Assembly: GCF_040273735.1 (NCBI RefSeq)
Contig: NZ_JBELZM010000014.1
Location: forward strand, 62,001 to 126,000
Length of the DNA stretch: 64,000 bases
Direction: 5' to 3'
From: Solibacillus sp040273735
Lineage (GTDB): Bacteria > Bacillota > Bacilli > Bacillales_A > Planococcaceae
The position numbers were made by a program, and so were the translations under genes. A model generated the notes under the pieces. That model searched no databases and was not told where the DNA came from. It saw nothing but the letters and a program-made list of their open reading frames with translations. Positions 33,577 through 42,363 of this stretch are shown here, one piece after another; within the stretch, counting starts at the first letter, position 1; every line of letters begins with the position of its first letter.

Positions 33577-34974
33577 TCATTTTTTAAGAAGTTTAAGGTA
33601 AAAAAAGGTACCTTTCTGTAATTTACTTTCGACACCAATTTCCACTTCATATTTATCTGCGAGCATCTTCGTAATACTTAACCCTAGTCCAGTACCGGCG
33701 ACTTTATTTGTACGGGATGCATCCACTCGGAAAAACCGGTCGAAAATATGTGGTAAATGTTGTTCGGAAATACCGATACCATTGTCTTCTATCGTAACTA
33801 AAATTGGCGAGTGCAATTCATTATATTCGATTGTTACATGTAGACTTGGAACATTGCTATTATATCGTATACTATTACTCAAAATATTTCTAAAGATTTG
33901 CGCTAGAGCATGTTCGGTAATGGAGGCAGTTGTTTTACCGCCGGTAACTGTCAGGTGAAACTCAGCGGTAGGATACAGCAGTAATAATTCGTCTTTTACT
34001 TGTTCGTATACTTGTTCTATATCAGCAGAAGCTTGTTCATCCGCTTGCTCCCTTCTTGCCAATTTCAACAGTTCTTCGATCATTTTCCTCATACGCGCAA
34101 TTTCGGTTAACGAAGTACTTAATGATTCTTCCATCACTTCCGGTTCATCTTTACCCCACCGTTTGATTAATGATAAATGACCTTCAATTACTTGAATCGG
34201 CGTTCGTAATTCATGCGATGCGTCTGCGACAAATTGCTGCTGCTTTGTAAATGAAATTTCAAGTTCATTCATTAAAGTACGATACATATGAAGTAAATCG
34301 CCAATTTCATCTTTTGCCGTATAATCAAACTTGGGCTGTGCTGTAAACCCGTTTTTTCTGACAAAACTCATCGCATCCCGTAATTGGACAAGCGGTTTCA
34401 TTAACATATTCGCCAAGTAATAACTAATCATAACCGAAAATAAGATGGCACCGAAACCAATAATAAGAATGGTCGTCAAAATATAATTCATCATCGATTG
34501 AAATGCTGCTAGGGGGTGAATCAGCTGCATTATCCCTTGGAATTGTCCGATTTGAACGACTCGGTGAATGACATAGCTTTCAGATCCTGAAATCATCTGC
34601 TTTTCAATCATTGTTGAAAAATATTTTTGATTCATTGGCAGTTTTGCAGCCGGCGCAGCATCATTAATACGCATTACCTCAATACCATCCAGATTAAATA
34701 CACGTACCGTTTGTTCTTGATTTAAAATGGCCTTCATCAAAGCAGTGTTGTTTTGGAGAGCCTGTACTGTAACAGTGTTCCCTTGTGATTCGAAGTAGGT
34801 TGTCATATCATCTACCGTTCGCAATGCATTTTTTTCTTCATTATGAATAAGCCATGTTTGCAATGCGATATACAGTACAACAGATATTAGAGCATAGCTT
34901 ACAAAGATCGTTACACCGACCGCAAGCATCCACTTTGATTTTAATGAAAGGTTCAGTAATTTGTTTTTCATCAT
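33577..34974 (-). CDS. arlS: Sensor histidine kinase, ArlS-like
   Basis: A 465-residue membrane histidine kinase. It has two TM helices (about 14-37 and 160-184) enclosing an extracellular sensor, a HAMP linker, a HisKA domain with FVADASHELRTPIQVIEGHL (phospho-His) and an HATPase_c domain (NILSNSIRYNSN, DNGIGI, FDRFFRVD, GTGLGLSI). The segment after the H-box (SLIKRWGKDEPEVMEESL) closely follows staphylococcal ArlS. Translation is coupled to the regulator gene: the start ATG (34974, or 34971) follows its TGA within a few bases and uses the GGGTGA there. Signal sensed is unknown. Confidence 0.88.
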   Translation of the reverse strand: MMKNKLLNLSLKSKWMLAVGVTIFVSYALISVVLYIALQTWLIHNEEKNALRTVDDMTTYFESQGNTVTVQALQNNTALMKAILNQEQTVRVFNLDGIEVMRINDAAPAAKLPMNQKYFSTMIEKQMISGSESYVIHRVVQIGQFQGIMQLIHPLAAFQSMMNYILTTILIIGFGAILFSVMISYYLANMLMKPLVQLRDAMSFVRKNGFTAQPKFDYTAKDEIGDLLHMYRTLMNELEISFTKQQQFVADASHELRTPIQVIEGHLSLIKRWGKDEPEVMEESLSTSLTEIARMRKMIEELLKLARREQADEQASADIEQVYEQVKDELLLLYPTAEFHLTVTGGKTTASITEHALAQIFRNILSNSIRYNSNVPSLHVTIEYNELHSPILVTIEDNGIGISEQHLPHIFDRFFRVDASRTNKVAGTGLGLSITKMLADKYEVEIGVESKLQKGTFFYLKLLKK

Positions 34975-34976
34975 CT

Positions 34977-35648
34977 TCACCCGCGCATCACATATCCAAC
35001 ACCACGTACAGTTTCAATGTACGGAGTATTTTCTGTTTGCAGTTTTGAACGTAAATGGCGAATATATACATCGACTACATTAGTTTCTACCTCTGAATCG
35101 AATCCCCAAACCGTTTCTAAAATACGTTCACGTGTACATACATGGTTTCTGTTCTCCACAAGCAGCTTCAATAAATCGAATTCTTTTCTTGTAAGCTCAA
35201 TTTTATTATTTTCAAATATTACTTCATATGCATGCACATCGATTTCCAAGTCTCTTAAAATGAGTTGTTTTGATTTTCGGGTATTCTGGACTCTCCTTAA
35301 AATCGAACGGATCCGGGCTAATAGTTCTTCTATCGCAAACGGCTTCACGATATAGTCATCTGCTCCTGCATCCAAACCTGAAACACGATCCATTACTTCA
35401 TCTCGTGCAGTAATTAACAGAATCGGTACATCGCTTGTTTTTCTTATTCTTCTGCATACTTCAATCCCGTTCAGTTGAGGCAGCATGACATCGAGTAAAA
35501 TACAGTCGAATTGTTCACTATCCGCAAATTCGAGACCAGTCCTCCCATCATATGCAACAACAGTTTCAAATTGCTCGTGCTTAAGCTCCAGTTCAAGGAA
35601 ACGTGCAATATTTTTTTCATCTTCTATTATTAAAATCTTTTGGTTCAT
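34977..35648 (-). CDS. arlR: OmpR-family response regulator, ArlR-like
   Basis: A 223-residue regulator. Receiver domain 1-115 with acidic pocket (EDE at 9-11), phospho-acceptor Asp in ILLDVMLP (about 53), Thr in LLITARDE and Lys in IVKPF. The C-terminal winged-helix domain runs about 128-222 (ELTRKEFDLLKLL, TNVVDVYIRHLRSKL, ETVRGVGYVMRG). It pairs with the overlapping arlS-like kinase gene. In staphylococci ArlRS controls adhesion, autolysis and efflux; the regulon here is unknown. GAGGGAAGC precedes the ATG. Confidence 0.92.
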   Translation of the reverse strand: MNQKILIIEDEKNIARFLELELKHEQFETVVAYDGRTGLEFADSEQFDCILLDVMLPQLNGIEVCRRIRKTSDVPILLITARDEVMDRVSGLDAGADDYIVKPFAIEELLARIRSILRRVQNTRKSKQLILRDLEIDVHAYEVIFENNKIELTRKEFDLLKLLVENRNHVCTRERILETVWGFDSEVETNVVDVYIRHLRSKLQTENTPYIETVRGVGYVMRG

Positions 35649-35707
35649 CAGCTTCCCTCACTATCAACTATTTATATCATCATTAGTGTATCATTTGTAT
35701 TTTACAA

Positions 35708-35745
35708 CAAAAAAAGAATACGGGGTAAATTTCCGTATTCTTGCG
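35708..35745 (-). terminator. Terminator of the dapF / PAS-GGDEF operon
   Basis: The stem AGAATACGG (35715-35723) with CCGTATTCT (35733-35741) is followed by T7 on the minus strand. Confidence 0.85.
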
Positions 35746-35771
35746 AGTGAGATATAGATATAAAGAAAATG

Positions 35772-37784
35772 CTAATTGGTAGATTGCTTCGCCTTGTATA
35801 ATGCCTGATCCGCCAAATCGATAAGCACATCCAAACTTAAACTGTGCTTTGGATAAATCGATATACCCATCGAGGCAGTAGGTGAAAAATGCGCCCCTCT
35901 GATCTTCCATCCGATTTGCAAATTTTCTTTGATCCGGTCCATAATATAAGCTAGTTGAACAGAGCGCTCTTTTTCGGAAATGGACAGTCCTGTTAAAACA
36001 ATTAAAAATTCGTCACCGCCCAGCCTTATTACGAGGTCTTCGTTTCGCACACTGCGAACGAGCGATTTCCCGAATTGAATTAAAAACTCATCCCCTACAT
36101 CATGGCCATATACATCATTTACCTGTTTAAAATTATCACCGTCAAGATATAAAATCGCCAGGCAAGTGCCTGTTTCGTCTGCTTCGGCCATAAGAAGCGG
36201 AAAGTCCTTGTACAGTTTCCTGCGATTACCTAGCTGCGTCAGGCTATCATGGTACGCTAAATATGTTAATTTATCTTCCAGCTGCTTGCGCTCGGTTATT
36301 TCTCTTGAAACCATGACAATTTCCGTGATTTCATGATTTGCCAGATCGAACGTTAGCGTATAGTTCCCTTCCGTCCAAATCGTGCTATTATCTTTTTTAT
36401 ACAAAAGTAATTCAATTTTCTGTTCTTCTACTATATCAAGCGTTTCCGTGTTCAATGTTTCATGCCACAGTTGGACACTTTCAGGCTTCAGCAATCGATC
36501 GTACGGTACACCTATCAGCTCATCTTCCTGATAGCCAAGTTTTCTTGAATAGGAAGGTGAAGCGTATTTAATTTTGCCGTAGCGGTCTGTTACGATAATA
36601 AAATCATTCGTATTTTCAGTAATCGCTCTGAAATTTCGTTCAATTATATATAGTTCGGACATTAATTGCTTTTCAGACGAAATATTATATTGAACCATTA
36701 AAAACTGCTCGACTTCCCCTAGTTCATTTTTCAAAGGAATCATAGTGGAGTCCACCCAATAAATCTCGCCATCCTTTTTACGATTGCACACTTCATCACG
36801 CCAAATTTCTTCTTTACTTATTTTTTCCCAATAACTAACTGAAGCCGTATCGTGTTGATACGTTGAATGAAGAAAACGGTGCGGCTTACCGATTAATTCC
36901 TCATGGGTAAAGCCTGTACTTTTAATAACTCTTTCATTTACATCTAAAATATTTCCGTCAGCATCTGTAAATATAACGTCAGCAAATGAATTGATCGCAT
37001 TTTTGAACATTTCCAGACCATACGATGCAGTGCGTAATGCCTGTCCTTGTTTTATAAACTCTGTTATTTCTTGCAATATAATAAATACGGCAATATTTTC
37101 ACCGTTACTTGTCAGCGAAGAAAATGAAGCAGTAAAACATCGCTGTTCATTATGTTTATCGATAAAAAACAGCATTTTTGATTGAACATTTTCTCCAAGC
37201 TGAGCACGTTTCAAATAGCTTTTTAATTTTTTTGCCATTTTTCTTTCTATAAAAGGCATATCTAATATACTTGTACGGTAAGCATCTTCCATTTGAATAT
37301 TAAACTCATCCAAAAATTTTGTGTTCGCTTCAAGCAATAGCAGGTCATTGGAAACTAATATCGTTGATAAAAATGAATTAGAAAACAAGGAACGCATAAA
37401 TAAATATTTATCTTCTAAATCAAGACTCATAGATACTTCTTTTGTCATAGCTAAAATATAATATTTACCGTCTTGTACTACTGGAATTGTTGTCGTTCTT
37501 TGTTTTCGGACGTTCATTCTTTCATAAGTAAAATCTTCAAATTCCACTTGTTTATTTTGCTCGATTGTTAAGTCATAATGGTGAATAATCGTTTTTGCCA
37601 AATGGGACGGGATTACCTGTTCGATCGTTTTGCCGCAAGGATTCGTATTTATCAAATTTACTGCAGCATCATTGACAAAAATATAACGATACTTATCATC
37701 TGTTTTTTCCATAAAGAACACAGCATCATTACTATTTTTGAATAACAAATTCAATAGGTCCATTGAAAAAATGGAACTCATCAT
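35772..37784 (-). CDS. PAS-domain diguanylate cyclase (GGDEF)
   Basis: A 670-residue soluble signalling protein. There are three to four PAS-type sensor modules (about 10-120, 130-250, 262-380, 388-500; the last two are clear from FADVIFTDADGNILDVNE and NDFIIVTDRYGKIKYASPS, each with a PAC end). The GGDEF domain follows (about 510-668) with DSLTQLGNRRKLY, ILYLDGDNFKQVND and an intact active site RLGGDEF. It should make c-di-GMP from GTP. No RxxD inhibition site is evident before the GGDEF motif and no EAL domain is present. No TM helix, so the signal is intracellular. It begins 27 nt after dapF on the same strand, implying cotranscription. Confidence 0.92.
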   Translation of the reverse strand: MMSSIFSMDLLNLLFKNSNDAVFFMEKTDDKYRYIFVNDAAVNLINTNPCGKTIEQVIPSHLAKTIIHHYDLTIEQNKQVEFEDFTYERMNVRKQRTTTIPVVQDGKYYILAMTKEVSMSLDLEDKYLFMRSLFSNSFLSTILVSNDLLLLEANTKFLDEFNIQMEDAYRTSILDMPFIERKMAKKLKSYLKRAQLGENVQSKMLFFIDKHNEQRCFTASFSSLTSNGENIAVFIILQEITEFIKQGQALRTASYGLEMFKNAINSFADVIFTDADGNILDVNERVIKSTGFTHEELIGKPHRFLHSTYQHDTASVSYWEKISKEEIWRDEVCNRKKDGEIYWVDSTMIPLKNELGEVEQFLMVQYNISSEKQLMSELYIIERNFRAITENTNDFIIVTDRYGKIKYASPSYSRKLGYQEDELIGVPYDRLLKPESVQLWHETLNTETLDIVEEQKIELLLYKKDNSTIWTEGNYTLTFDLANHEITEIVMVSREITERKQLEDKLTYLAYHDSLTQLGNRRKLYKDFPLLMAEADETGTCLAILYLDGDNFKQVNDVYGHDVGDEFLIQFGKSLVRSVRNEDLVIRLGGDEFLIVLTGLSISEKERSVQLAYIMDRIKENLQIGWKIRGAHFSPTASMGISIYPKHSLSLDVLIDLADQALYKAKQSTN

Positions 37785-37811
37785 CCTTGTCCCCCTACTT
37801 TTTACTGATCT

Positions 37812-38774
37812 TTACAGAAAGCTTTCTATTTTATCTTTCACAAAAAGTTTGCATTTCTCATATTGGATTTGCTCTTCTGCAGGCTGAAAATGAACCAACT
37901 GTATTTTTTCGTCTTTAATTTCGAATTCATATTCCCCTAATACCGTAGCATTTCCGATGAGCGCTAATTCCCAGATTCCATCATTATTTGAAACTTCACA
38001 TTGAACAAAGCCACCTGGGTTATAGACGGTTACTTTACTATTCGTAACGAATCCTTCAATCGAGGCAATTAGTGCAGAGGCAGTCATTGCTGTACCGCAA
38101 GCATTTGTAAAGCCTACGCCCCGCTCATAAGTACGGACAAATATTTCTTCAGGCGATAATGGCTGGACATAGCTAACATTCACCCCATCTGGGCAATATT
38201 CATTTTCACTGTTTAAATAGGCTGCGAGCTGTTGTTGGTGTGTCGTATCTTCTATATATTTTTTATCAACGATTCCGATTAGATGAGGGTTCGGTACAGA
38301 AATCGCAGTAAAAGGAATTTCCTCTGAAAAAGCAGGTATAATTTCATGGCGTAATTGTTGTCTGTTATCTACCTTCATTGGTAATGATGATAATTCAAAT
38401 GAAATGGGCGAAATTTCTACTGAATATGTAGGAAGCTGTTCAAATATGGATTCCTCTCGTTTCACTTTCAAACAGGCATGCATTGTTTCAATAACCGCTT
38501 CATTAACATTCAATTTTTCGCAGACATAACGCGCGACGCAGCGCAATCCATTCCCGCACATCGAAGCTTCCGAGCCGTCTGCATTAATAACGCGCATTTT
38601 TGCATCTGCTACGGAAGATGGCAGCACCATCAACAAACCATCTGCACCTCCATCATTGGATGGTTGACATAATTGTTTTGTGATATTCACAAAATTAAAT
38701 TGTTCATCATATAATGCTTCGTATAAATAAAATGTATTGCCAGAACCATGAACTTTCGTTAGTTGGATATTCAT
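37812..38774 (-). CDS. dapF: Diaminopimelate epimerase
   Basis: A 320-residue PLP-independent racemase converting LL- to meso-diaminopimelate for lysine and peptidoglycan. The two catalytic cysteines are in MCGNGLRC (about 72-79) and NACGTAMTA (about 225-233). Other family features are KVHGSGNTF near the N-terminus, NADGSEASMCGNG and the PNPH segment. The C-terminus carries roughly 30 residues beyond the usual length. Cotranscribed with the downstream PAS-GGDEF gene. Confidence 0.94.
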   Translation of the reverse strand: MNIQLTKVHGSGNTFYLYEALYDEQFNFVNITKQLCQPSNDGGADGLLMVLPSSVADAKMRVINADGSEASMCGNGLRCVARYVCEKLNVNEAVIETMHACLKVKREESIFEQLPTYSVEISPISFELSSLPMKVDNRQQLRHEIIPAFSEEIPFTAISVPNPHLIGIVDKKYIEDTTHQQQLAAYLNSENEYCPDGVNVSYVQPLSPEEIFVRTYERGVGFTNACGTAMTASALIASIEGFVTNSKVTVYNPGGFVQCEVSNNDGIWELALIGNATVLGEYEFEIKDEKIQLVHFQPAEEQIQYEKCKLFVKDKIESFL

Positions 38775-39164
38775 ATTTTACGCCTCCGCGTTCTCTCTTA
38801 TTTTATTATATTATACTTTTAAAAAATTCATCTTGTCATTAATAGTTTTTATTTACGCATTATTCTGAATATATCGACTTTTAGCAGAAAAAAATGTTTT
38901 TTTCGAGCTTGAAAGTTGCGGCAAGAGAATATATTATAATAAACTGTAGATATATTTCTTATTTCGATATTGTTATTAATTGTCTAGGATAGAGCGAGAC
39001 ATACGAATTATGCATAATAGTTTAACGTCAAATTCTTTTAGGTAAGATCAAGCTCGAAATGACTACTGCCTTATGATAAAGAACCTTTTAGCATTAGAAG
39101 ATTATTTGCACCATTTCTTTAACAACAGGCTCTACCATTTTCTTCTTAAAAGGAGGCGTTTCAC
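38775..39164. other. Gene-free interval with possible long leader of the GNAT gene
   Basis: About 390 bases between the divergent dapF and GNAT genes. A plausible plus-strand promoter is TTGAAA (about 38908-38913) followed at 17 nt by TATTAT (near 38931), which would leave a leader of roughly 200 nt. No known riboswitch consensus (T-box, SAM, purine) was recognised and no terminator-like hairpin is evident. Confidence 0.35.
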
Positions 39165-39713
39165 ATGTTAAAACAGAGAGAACTTCATGAAACAGCAGAA
39201 TTATACGAATTATTACGTCATCCGTCTGTGTTTCCATTCGTACGTCAGAAAGCGACTTCAGCTGAAGAGTATTTATTTATGACTAAACAATTAATAGAAG
39301 AAGAACAAAACGGCTTAACGATTTCACGTACAATTGTAGATGATTGGGGTGCCCCAATCGGAACAATCAGTATTTTTGATATCCAAGATGGCGCCGGCTT
39401 TTTAGGAACATGGATCGGCAAACCATATCAAGGCATCGGTTATAATCAGAAAGCGAAATTAGCGTTTTTAAATGAACTATTTTTCGACTTTGATTTCCAC
39501 ACAGTTTTCTTACGCATCCGGGAAGAAAATGCACGCTCACAAGCAGCAGCATTAAAATTACCTTATGTAGTAGATGCCGAGCAATCAAATCCATCCCTTT
39601 TCACAGAAATTAATCAAGGCGAAAATAAATTCCGTCTTTTCAAAATTCCTAAAGACCTGTTCTATTTGACAACTGCAAATACGCACGAGGAAACAGAAGA
39701 ACAGGCAATGTAA
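39165..39713 (+). CDS. GNAT-family N-acetyltransferase (RimJ/RimL type)
   Basis: A 182-residue acetyltransferase. The acetyl-CoA-binding strand-loop reads GTWIGKPYQGIGYNQKAK (about 85-102), the usual G-x-G pyrophosphate loop region, followed by AFLNELFFDFDFHTVFLRI and the ENARSQAAALKL segment of RimJ/RimL relatives. The substrate may be a protein N-terminus, a metabolite or an antibiotic. AAAAGGAGGCG precedes the ATG. Confidence 0.85.
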   Translation: MLKQRELHETAELYELLRHPSVFPFVRQKATSAEEYLFMTKQLIEEEQNGLTISRTIVDDWGAPIGTISIFDIQDGAGFLGTWIGKPYQGIGYNQKAKLAFLNELFFDFDFHTVFLRIREENARSQAAALKLPYVVDAEQSNPSLFTEINQGENKFRLFKIPKDLFYLTTANTHEETEEQAM

Positions 39714-39787
39714 AAAGGAAATTATCACTAGTGTTGTAATTACTTTCATTACGCTTATATGAAAAAGGCGTCACAAATATTCCTAAA

Positions 39788-39835
39788 ACAAAGGGGCTAC
39801 CTAAAAGTATGAACTTTAGGTAACCCCTTTTTTAT
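39788..39835 (+). terminator. Terminator of the GNAT gene
   Basis: A 15-bp stem, AAGGGGCTACCTAAA (39791-39805) with TTTAGGTAACCCCTT (39815-39829), one mismatch, followed by T-tract. It may also serve the convergent murG gene. Confidence 0.85.
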
Positions 39836-39838
39836 TGA

Positions 39839-40915
39839 TTATTTTTCATATTGAGTAATTAAGGCAACCATTTCTTTCGGAGTTTTCGGATGTTCGACTT
39901 CGAGCATGTGATCGATCATTTCTTCCGCTTTCTCTTCAAGCTTTTGAAGAGCCTGCATGAATGATGCTTTTGTCATTTTTTCCTCGTCCAAAACTTGTGC
40001 AAAGCCTTGTTTTTTAAATAAGTTGGCATTTAAAATCTGATCGCCACGGCTTTTTGCAGCAGAAAGAGGAATGAGCAGCATCGGCTTATGCAATGCCAAA
40101 AATTCGAAAATCGAGTTCGAACCGGCACGTGATACAACAAAATCCGTTGCATACAGTAAATCTGGCAATTCTGTCGTCACATATTCAAATTGACTGTAGC
40201 CCTGCAGATTTTCAAGACTTTTGTCGGCGTTCCCTTTACCGCATAAATGGATAATCTGATACTTTTCAAGTAGGGTCGGCAAATTTTCACGAAGCGCATC
40301 ATTAATAATGACCGATCCTAAGCTCCCGCCCATGACAAGCAGAACTTTTTTTTCGGTTGTGAAGCCACATAATCCCATGCCGCGATCACGATTTCCCTCA
40401 AATAGTTGCTGACGAATGATCGAGCCAGTGCAAGTCGATTTGTCGTTCGGTAAATGTTTCATCGTTTCTTTAAAAACTGTAAAGATATGGGATGCGAACG
40501 GCAATGAAATTTTATTCGCTAATCCAGGCGTCACATCCGACTCATGGACAACAACCGGAATATTTGCCAACTTTGCCGCAATAACGACAGGCACCGATAC
40601 AAATCCGCCTTTAGAAAAGATGACAGTCGGCTTTATTTTTTTAATAATTGAAAAGGCTTGTGTAACCCCTGCCATCACTTTAAACGGATCTGTAAAATTC
40701 TGTACTGAAAAATAACGACGCAGCTTCCCGCTCGATATACTGTGATATGGCAATGAAGGAAACGCATTTGTTATAAGTTCCTTTTCGATCCCATCGTGAG
40801 AGCCTATATAATGGACATTATACCCCGCTTCCTGCAATGAAGGAATGATCGCTTCATTTAATGATACGTGACCGGCTGTACCCCCGCCTGTTAAAATAAT
40901 TGTTTTCTCGTTCAT
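39839..40915 (-). CDS. murG: UDP-GlcNAc:undecaprenyl-PP-MurNAc-pentapeptide GlcNAc transferase (MurG)
   Basis: A 358-residue GT-B glycosyltransferase forming lipid II on the inner membrane face. N-terminal GGGTAGHVSLNEAIIP (about 10-25), YIGSHDGIEKELI, SKGGFVSVPVVIAAKL, HESDVTPGLANK, and the nucleotide-binding MGGSLGSVIINDALR with FVVSRAGSNSIFEFLALHKPMLLIPL. It stands alone, outside any mur/fts cluster, like the stand-alone MurG of the Bacillus cereus group. Whether another murG exists in this genome cannot be seen. Confidence 0.92.
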   Translation of the reverse strand: MNEKTIILTGGGTAGHVSLNEAIIPSLQEAGYNVHYIGSHDGIEKELITNAFPSLPYHSISSGKLRRYFSVQNFTDPFKVMAGVTQAFSIIKKIKPTVIFSKGGFVSVPVVIAAKLANIPVVVHESDVTPGLANKISLPFASHIFTVFKETMKHLPNDKSTCTGSIIRQQLFEGNRDRGMGLCGFTTEKKVLLVMGGSLGSVIINDALRENLPTLLEKYQIIHLCGKGNADKSLENLQGYSQFEYVTTELPDLLYATDFVVSRAGSNSIFEFLALHKPMLLIPLSAAKSRGDQILNANLFKKQGFAQVLDEEKMTKASFMQALQKLEEKAEEMIDHMLEVEHPKTPKEMVALITQYEK

Positions 40916-41363
40916 AAATTTCTCCTAACAAAGCAAATGTCATTGCCACTATTTTATGCAACATGACATTTCAACATGCTTCGATAAATATCTTATTTAT
41001 TTTATGTTTCATTTTATTTTCAATGATTATTTTTACTATTTTTTACAGTTCCTTAATTATTATTCAATAATTGTTTTAGTATTATTATTTCAAAAAAATG
41101 ATTTTACTTTTTATCACTTCTATTCCATCGAATTTTACACCTTTTTTTAATGAGGCTTTTAAAAGTATACCGTATATTGTAGCACATTTTGGCACTTTAT
41201 AAAGCATTTCTCTAAAAATGGTTGTTTTCGCATATAAAAATATAAAGGTAGAAAGAAATAATAAATATTCAATAAAAGTATTTTTATTGTTTGAAGAATT
41301 CGATCAATAACTAATAAACAAAAAAACTACCCTTTTCATTGCGAAAAGGATAGCATCAGCAAA
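40916..41363. other. Gene-free AT-rich interval
   Basis: About 450 very AT-rich bases between the CAP-protein gene end and murG. It contains the CAP gene terminator (41318-41356) and, presumably near 40950, the murG promoter. No credible open frame with a ribosome site was seen on either strand. Confidence 0.5.
41318..41356 (-). terminator. Terminator of the CAP-domain gene
   Basis: The hairpin CTACCCTTTTC-attg-CGAAAAGGATAG has one mismatch. T7 follows on the minus strand. Confidence 0.8.
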
Positions 41364-42185
41364 TTACTTTTTAATAAATTGTTGCGTCCAGATATTACCG
41401 TCCTGAACATAGCCTACACCAATATGAGTGAAGTCTTTATTTAAAATATTCGCTCGGTGACCCTCTGAATTCATCCATGCTTGTACAACTTCTTCAGGAG
41501 ATTTTTGCCCTTTGGCAATGTTTTCACCTGCTGATTTATAAGCAATACCTAATGCTTTCAATCTGTCAAACGGGCTGCCGAATGTTGGTGATGTATGAGA
41601 GAAGTAATTTTTATCTTTCATATCTTGAGATTTTTCACGTGCCGCTGCCATTAATGGGCGGTCGATTTGTAATGCACTTAAACCGTTTTTAGCACGTTCT
41701 GCATTTGTTAATGCAACAACTTTTTCTTCAATCGCTAAAATTTGATCTGTAGCTGTCGTTTCTTTTTGTTCTTGAGCTGGTGCCTGTTCAGTTTTAGATT
41801 GTTTAGCAGGTGTTTTTGACGGTGTTTCAGCCGTTGTAGGAGCTTTTGGAGTTTCATTGTTTACTACATTTGTAGGCTCTTTTTCTACTTCCTTATCAAC
41901 TTCTTTGCCAGCCTCTTTAGAAGCTTCGTTGTTTACTTCTGTTGAAGCCGGTTTTTTAACTTTATTCGTTGAAACCTCCTGTTTAATAACTGTCCATTTT
42001 TGAGGTGTCGTTTTTTCAAGTTTATAGAAATTGTTAAGTTTTATATTATAGTCATTCGCTAATTGAATATGATTTGTAGTTGTTGTTGATTTGGCCCCTT
42101 CAATTGCATTTGAACTTGCATTAGCAACGGGTGCTTGAGTTGCAAAAAGTATTACTGCACAAAATGGTAGAACTAATTTTTTCAT
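41364..42185 (-). CDS. Secreted CAP/SCP-domain protein (YkwD-like)
   Basis: A 273-residue exported protein. Sec signal peptide (KKLVLPFCAVILFATQAPVANA, cleavage near ANA-SS), a long low-complexity linker rich in Lys, Glu, Thr, Ala and Pro (about 65-145), then a C-terminal CAP domain (about 152-272). The CAP domain has ALTNAERAKNGLSAL, MKDKNYFSHTSPTFGSPFDRL, AGENIAKGQKSPEEVVQAWM and SEGHRANILNKDFTHIGVG. Bacterial CAP proteins of this type are linked to spores or the cell surface; the activity is unknown. The ATG at 42185 follows GAAAGGAGGCG; an earlier in-frame start at 42212 is unsupported. Confidence 0.9.
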   Translation of the reverse strand: MKKLVLPFCAVILFATQAPVANASSNAIEGAKSTTTTNHIQLANDYNIKLNNFYKLEKTTPQKWTVIKQEVSTNKVKKPASTEVNNEASKEAGKEVDKEVEKEPTNVVNNETPKAPTTAETPSKTPAKQSKTEQAPAQEQKETTATDQILAIEEKVVALTNAERAKNGLSALQIDRPLMAAAREKSQDMKDKNYFSHTSPTFGSPFDRLKALGIAYKSAGENIAKGQKSPEEVVQAWMNSEGHRANILNKDFTHIGVGYVQDGNIWTQQFIKK

Positions 42186-42231
42186 TTTGTACGCCTCCTT
42201 TCGTGATTTCATCGTAAATGAAAAATCGAAG

Positions 42232-42290
42232 AAAAAAAGGCCTATAAATTGGTAAACTGTCCATCTACCAAAATATTAGCCTTAAAGTCT
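42232..42290 (-). terminator. Probable terminator of the CobW-type gene
   Basis: An imperfect long hairpin with arms 42237-42254 and 42266-42283 (GGCC and TTGGTA blocks paired), followed on the minus strand by T7. It sits about 80 nt past the GTPase gene and upstream of the CAP gene. Confidence 0.55.
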
Positions 42291-42363
42291 TATATTTTAT
42301 TCGTAATTTGCGATAAATTTATCCAATTTCATCAAACATTTCATTTGAAAAGCTATTGACGAA

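Noticed and set aside
33577..35648. Vancomycin- or bacitracin-type two-component system
   Set aside because: The kinase has a large extracellular sensor and an ArlS-type core, and no ABC transporter or resistance genes are adjacent.
38775..39164. T-box or other riboswitch in the long leader of the GNAT gene
   Set aside because: No T-box AGGGTGG-type motif, no known aptamer core and no terminator-like hairpin were found.
42232..42290. Riboswitch upstream of the CAP-domain gene
   Set aside because: The hairpin with U7 is simplest as the terminator of the upstream CobW-type gene, and no c-di-GMP or other aptamer consensus was recognised.
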